Assembly: GCA_902587125.1 (NCBI GenBank)
Contig: CACIJW010000003.1
Span: 92,378 to 136,171, forward strand
Reading direction: 5' to 3'
DNA: 43,794 bases
Source: an uncultured Bacteroidota bacterium
GTDB taxonomy: Bacteria > Bacteroidota > Bacteroidia > Flavobacteriales > BACL11
The notes below the pieces were generated by a model. It worked only from the letters and a program-made list of their open reading frames with translations. It did no database searches and had not been told where the DNA came from. Below are positions 40,851 through 43,794 of the stretch, piece after piece. Every line of letters begins with the position of its first letter. Within the stretch, counting starts at the first letter, position 1. The translations under genes were made by a program, and so were the position numbers.

Positions 40851-42064
40851 TGGACTATAAAGAGGCAACAGAATTTCTCTTTAATTCGCTTCCAATGTAT
40901 CAAAGAATTGGCAAAATTGCTTACAAGAAAGATATCGGAAATATAAAAATTGCATGCGATGAATTTAATCAGCCCCAAAAAAATTTTAAAAGTATTCATG
41001 TTGGTGGAACAAATGGCAAAGGTTCTGTTTCACATATGATAGCATCTGTTTTACAAGAAAAAAAATTAAAAGTTGGACTATATACCTCACCTCATCTAAA
41101 AGATTTCAGAGAAAGAATTAAAATCAATGGAAAGCCCATTTCAAAAGAAAAAGTAGTTGAATTTGTAAAAAACAATTTTGATTTTTTTTATGAGAATAAA
41201 CTTTCATTTTTTGAAATGACAGTGCTTTTATCTTTTCTTCATTTTAGCAGTGAAAAAGTTGATATAGCTGTTATAGAGGTTGGACTTGGAGGAAGACTTG
41301 ATAGTACTAATATTATAAACCCTATTCTTTCAGTTATTACAAATATTAGTCTTGATCATACAAACCTGTTAGGCAATAGTATTGAGAAGATTGCACAAGA
41401 GAAAGGGGGAATTATTAAGAGAAATACTCCAATTATAATTGGAAGAAAAAATAAAATTAGTGATCGTGTTTTTAATAAAATTGCATCAGAAAAAAAATCA
41501 AAAATTTTTTTCTCAAACAAAAAGAATAATTATACTACTGACTTAAATGGAAATTTTCAAATAGAAAATATTAATACAGCTGAAAAAACTTTTCAGATTT
41601 TAAATGAAGAAAAAATACTAAACATTTCAGAACTAGAAATATCTAAGGGATTGAATAGAGTTATAAAAAATACTGGATTGAGAGGTAGATGGGAAATAAC
41701 ATCATTAAAACCCAAAACAATTTTTGATATTGGTCACAACATTGATGCAATTAATAAAAGTATAAATCAAATTAATGAACTATCTTATGAAAATCTTCAT
41801 ATGGTAATCGGATTTGTAAATGATAAAAATTTAAAGAAAATTTTGAATTTATTACCCAAGAGTGCCTATTACTATTTTTGCAAGCCCAATATTCCAAGAG
41901 GTTTTTGCGAAAAAGAATTACTAAAAATGTCACAAGAATTTAGCTTAAGTGGTAATTGCTTTAGTAGTTCTTCTATTGCGTTTGAAAAAGCAAATGAAAA
42001 AGCAAATGAAAATGATATAATTTTTGTAGGTGGAAGTACATTTTTAGTAGCTGAGTTAATTTAA
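40850..42064 (+). CDS. folC: bifunctional folylpolyglutamate synthase/dihydrofolate synthase
   Basis: 404 residues. It adds glutamate to (dihydro)folate and makes dihydrofolate from dihydropteroate. The Mur-ligase-like ATP motif is SIHVGGTNGKGSVSHMI (about 48-64). Further motifs are LYTSPHLKDFRERIKING, AVIEVGLGGRLDSTNII, ITNISLDHTNLLGNSIEKIA, EKGGIIKRNTP, GLRGRWEI and IFDIGHNIDAI. The last stretch contains an EKAN-EKAN duplication. The ATG overlaps the TonB-like stop. It ends the long operon that begins at the dehydrogenase gene. Confidence 0.95.
   Translation: MDYKEATEFLFNSLPMYQRIGKIAYKKDIGNIKIACDEFNQPQKNFKSIHVGGTNGKGSVSHMIASVLQEKKLKVGLYTSPHLKDFRERIKINGKPISKEKVVEFVKNNFDFFYENKLSFFEMTVLLSFLHFSSEKVDIAVIEVGLGGRLDSTNIINPILSVITNISLDHTNLLGNSIEKIAQEKGGIIKRNTPIIIGRKNKISDRVFNKIASEKKSKIFFSNKKNNYTTDLNGNFQIENINTAEKTFQILNEEKILNISELEISKGLNRVIKNTGLRGRWEITSLKPKTIFDIGHNIDAINKSINQINELSYENLHMVIGFVNDKNLKKILNLLPKSAYYYFCKPNIPRGFCEKELLKMSQEFSLSGNCFSSSSIAFEKANEKANENDIIFVGGSTFLVAELI
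41984..42007 (+). repeat. 12-bp tandem duplication near the 3' end of folC
   Basis: Two exact copies of GAAAAAGCAAAT, followed by a partial third, encode EKANEKANEN. It is in frame and near the C-terminus, and probably harmless replication slippage. Confidence 0.8.
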
Positions 42065-42067
42065 TGG

Positions 42068-42096
42068 TTGTAGTTCAAACAAAAAATTTATATTTG
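42068..42096 (+). promoter_or_regulatory. promoter of tRNA-Val
   Basis: TTG (42068-42070), 18 bp, TATATTTG (42089-42096). A good match to the Bacteroidota consensus, ending 11 bp before the mature tRNA 5' end. It begins 3 bp after the folC stop. Confidence 0.7.
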
Positions 42097-42107
42097 CACT
42101 CTCTACA

Positions 42108-42185
42108 GGGCGATTAGCTCAGTTGGTTTAGAGCACCTGCCTTACAAGCAGGGGGTCACTGGTTCGAATCCAGTATCGCCCACCA
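42108..42185 (+). tRNA. tRNA-Val (anticodon TAC), CCA encoded
   Basis: The acceptor is GGGCGAT against ATCGCCC. The D-arm includes AGCTCAGTTGG, the anticodon stem is CCTGC/GCAGG with loop CTTACAA giving TAC, and the T-arm is CTGG-TTCGAAT-CCAG (CTGGTTCGAATCCAG). The discriminator is A, followed directly by encoded CCA (42183-42185). It has its own promoter upstream and a palindromic terminator 5 bp downstream. Confidence 0.97.
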
Positions 42186-42190
42186 AAAAC

Positions 42191-42214
42191 AAACCCACTC
42201 AATTGAGTGGGTTT
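42191..42214. terminator. perfect 24-bp palindromic terminator after tRNA-Val
   Basis: AAACCCACTC-AATT-GAGTGGGTTT, a perfect 10-bp stem, with T-rich sequence on both sides (ATTAATTTTT on plus; GTTTTTGG on minus). It can end both the tRNA-Val transcript and the convergent lipoprotein transcript from 42771. Confidence 0.85.
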
Positions 42215-42255
42215 ATTAATTTTTACACTTATTAAATTTCTAACAAATGTTGATG

Positions 42256-42771
42256 TCAAATCTGCTCTTCAAGCGAAAGAAATGCAGATGTAAAATCTCC
42301 ATAATATTGCAGATAAATTATTTTTCCTTCATCGTCAAAATCAAATGAGTTATACATTGGCATTGTGACAGAGTTTCCATTCTCTGTTAGTGTTATTGTA
42401 ATATCAAAATACATTCTAACAGAGCTATCCATTTTTTTTGTTTCAGGATTAACGCCAGGTAACGGATTTAAAGGAGACATACTAAAATCATATTTCTGCC
42501 AAAGTTCTTGATGTGCAATCATACGATCAGCAACATACATTGAATCTTTATCACCCAACATTGTACCCTTTATTATTGCATTTTCTGAGTAGAAAATTTC
42601 ATAATCAATACTCTCCTCACAGAAAGCAGTCTCATAAGCTATTACAGTCTCACAATTCTCTTTAAATATTTTGTATATATTTTCATCTTTTTCAACTAGG
42701 GAAACTTCAGAGCTACAAGAAGAAACAAATAATATAATAGACAAAAAGTAAATAGTTTTTTTCATAATCAT
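42256..42771 (-). CDS. lipoprotein, possibly NTF2/SnoaL-like fold
   Basis: 171 residues (169 if the second ATG at 42765 is used). The signal peptide is lipoprotein-type (FLSIILFVSSCSS, Cys19). The mature part resembles small NTF2/SnoaL-like proteins in its pattern of a helical start (YKIFKENCETVIAYETAF) followed by beta-strands (SSVRMYFDITITLTEN, SVTMPMYNSFDFDDEGKIIY). This fold call is weak. No catalytic residues can be named. A -7-like box on the minus strand (42785-42792) lies upstream. It follows the FGE-like lipoprotein gene (31-bp gap) on the same strand. Confidence 0.75.
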   Translation of the reverse strand: MIMKKTIYFLSIILFVSSCSSEVSLVEKDENIYKIFKENCETVIAYETAFCEESIDYEIFYSENAIIKGTMLGDKDSMYVADRMIAHQELWQKYDFSMSPLNPLPGVNPETKKMDSSVRMYFDITITLTENGNSVTMPMYNSFDFDDEGKIIYLQYYGDFTSAFLSLEEQI

Positions 42772-42802
42772 TAATTTAATTTTTCAAACATACATTAATA
42801 TT

Positions 42803-43759
42803 TCAATTGGCTATATTTTTTACACATCTAAATCCAACATGAAATAAAGAACTTTCTGCTGAAGTTGCAGATCTTGCTGAAAGTCTAAAACCATAACAAT
42901 AATTTGGATTGCATAAAAAAGAACCACCTCTCTGTGCCTTTCCTTGTAGCGCATCAGAAAATATTTGATGATTACCTTCATACGGTAAATACATATTATA
43001 ACACCATTCCCATACATTACCTGCCATATCAAAAATTCCTAATGAATTTGCTCCGTAATATCCAACTGGAGAAGTATATTTAAAACCGTCTTTAAATCCG
43101 ATAGAATTTGGATAATCCGAAGCCCAAGTATTACACATATATTTATTATTTATCACAAGATTATCACCCCAATAAAATAATTGATTTTTCTTTTGACCTC
43201 TTTCACTTGCTGCGTACTCCCACTGAACCTCAGTTGGTAAAGTTTTATCACAAAATTCACAATAGGCCAAAGCATCGTTCCAGCTAACTTGAGTAACGGG
43301 GTGATCATCTAAAGCAATTAGATTTGAGTCACCCAAAGGATATTCCCAACTCGCTCCATCAATTAACTGCCAATTATTAATTGAATCGACAAATACTATT
43401 GCATTTCCAAACTTTTCTGCTTCTGTGATGTAATTACTTTCATCAACAAAGTCTCTAAAATCTTTAACAGTTACTAAATTTTTATCAATTAAAAAACTTT
43501 GAATTATAACCTCTTGTTCAGGTTTTTCTCTATCTAATCCATTATCATTTCCAAAAATAAACTTACCACCTTTGATGAATTTCATTTTACTTGTTTCATA
43601 TGATTCAATTTTTTCAGAAACTATATCAACTTCTTTGATACTTTCAATTTTATAGTACTTTTCATTTGTTTTATTAGATACTTTTTTTTTGTTAACATCT
43701 CCACAACTCATTAAAATCAGTATATATATAGAAAAAATAAATTTTATAAATAAGGACAT
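42803..43759 (-). CDS. formylglycine-generating-enzyme-like lipoprotein (SUMF1 fold), catalytic Cys pair present
   Basis: 318 residues. The N-terminus is a lipoprotein signal (FSIYILILMSCG, Cys19). The FGE-sulfatase fold is complete: MKFIKGGKFIFGNDNGLDRE, HPVTQVSWNDALAYCEFC, KTLPTEVQWEYAASERG, LGIFDMAGNVWEWCYNMY, and the catalytic segment RGGSFLCNPNYC with Cys283 and Cys288 spaced as in true FGE (human Cys336/Cys341), then GFRCVKN. Typical FGEs oxidise a Cys in sulfatases to formylglycine; no sulfatase is in the window. Lipidation would place it at the membrane. Compared with GldJ here, which lacks these Cys, it may be active. Only 35 bp upstream are visible. Confidence 0.88.
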   Translation of the reverse strand: MSLFIKFIFSIYILILMSCGDVNKKKVSNKTNEKYYKIESIKEVDIVSEKIESYETSKMKFIKGGKFIFGNDNGLDREKPEQEVIIQSFLIDKNLVTVKDFRDFVDESNYITEAEKFGNAIVFVDSINNWQLIDGASWEYPLGDSNLIALDDHPVTQVSWNDALAYCEFCDKTLPTEVQWEYAASERGQKKNQLFYWGDNLVINNKYMCNTWASDYPNSIGFKDGFKYTSPVGYYGANSLGIFDMAGNVWEWCYNMYLPYEGNHQIFSDALQGKAQRGGSFLCNPNYCYGFRLSARSATSAESSLFHVGFRCVKNIAN

Positions 43760-43794
43760 AAGAGGAAATTATTTTTATAAATATAAAAAAAAGA

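Noticed and set aside
42191..42214. The 24-bp palindrome as a possible recombination or attachment site next to a tRNA
   Set aside because: It does not repeat the tRNA 3' end, there is no integrase or foreign gene nearby, and the T-rich flanks fit a bidirectional terminator.

Overview
This is a 43.8 kb AT-rich chromosomal window from a member of the Bacteroidota, most likely a marine Flavobacteriales lineage with a compact genome. The assignment rests on several things read from the sequence: a type IX secretion locus (porV, porU, a PorP/SprF-family gene, gldJ); cargo proteins with C-terminal T9SS sorting domains; a proS of the short archaeal/eukaryotic-like class; many lipoproteins; and Bacteroidota-type promoters (TTG, 17-19 bp, TAnnTTTG). 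Genes are tightly packed. Start/stop overlaps are common, no gap between genes exceeds 300 bp, and four of the five convergent junctions have no intergenic DNA.

Layout. 1-2707 (minus) holds proS, a hypothetical gene, tRNA-Glu, rpsT and the start of a HAD phosphatase gene. 2802-5101 (plus) holds a tyrosine-rich lipoprotein and an OmpP1/FadL-type porin. 5102-6960 (minus) holds a coiled-coil/zinc-ribbon protein and a Nif3-like protein, divergent from 7008-12313 (plus). That plus-strand run (lpxK, purine nucleoside phosphorylase, a T9SS-exported LVIVD-repeat protein, gatB, lpxH) overlaps at every junction. 12310-18085 (minus) carries katG behind a T9SS-exported M43 metalloprotease, then lipA behind a 42-residue lipoprotein. 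18174-23786 (plus) runs ung, an L,D-transpeptidase, a divergent RmuC-like gene, rlmB, a methyltransferase, a P-loop ATPase, an atypical aquaporin and a 2-Cys peroxiredoxin.

23775-28831 (minus) is porU-porV-ispF. Divergent from it are the PorP/SprF-family gene, gldJ and murF (28950-32858). An acyl-CoA dehydrogenase (minus) and anmK follow. 35176-42064 (plus) is a long run: Glu/Leu-type dehydrogenase, MscS channel, NhaD antiporter, ExbB/TolQ, ExbD, TonB-like protein and folC. The window ends with tRNA-Val, a palindromic terminator, and two minus-strand lipoprotein genes. One of these is a formylglycine-generating-enzyme-like protein that keeps both catalytic cysteines.

Much of the region serves the cell envelope: lipid A (lpxK, lpxH), peptidoglycan (murF, anmK, L,D-transpeptidase), TonB energization, T9SS export and its cargo. 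I found no phage, insertion sequence, CRISPR array or rRNA, and no clearly new multigene system. The best leads are regulatory and small-scale: a terminator hairpin abutting the murF start codon, promoter boxes exactly 4 bp from the ATG of porU, porV and the Nif3-like gene, inverted repeats at promoters, an aquaporin lacking the selectivity-filter arginine, and a membrane-anchored FGE with intact cysteines. No alignment, database search or folding program was run; family names come from motif recognition.
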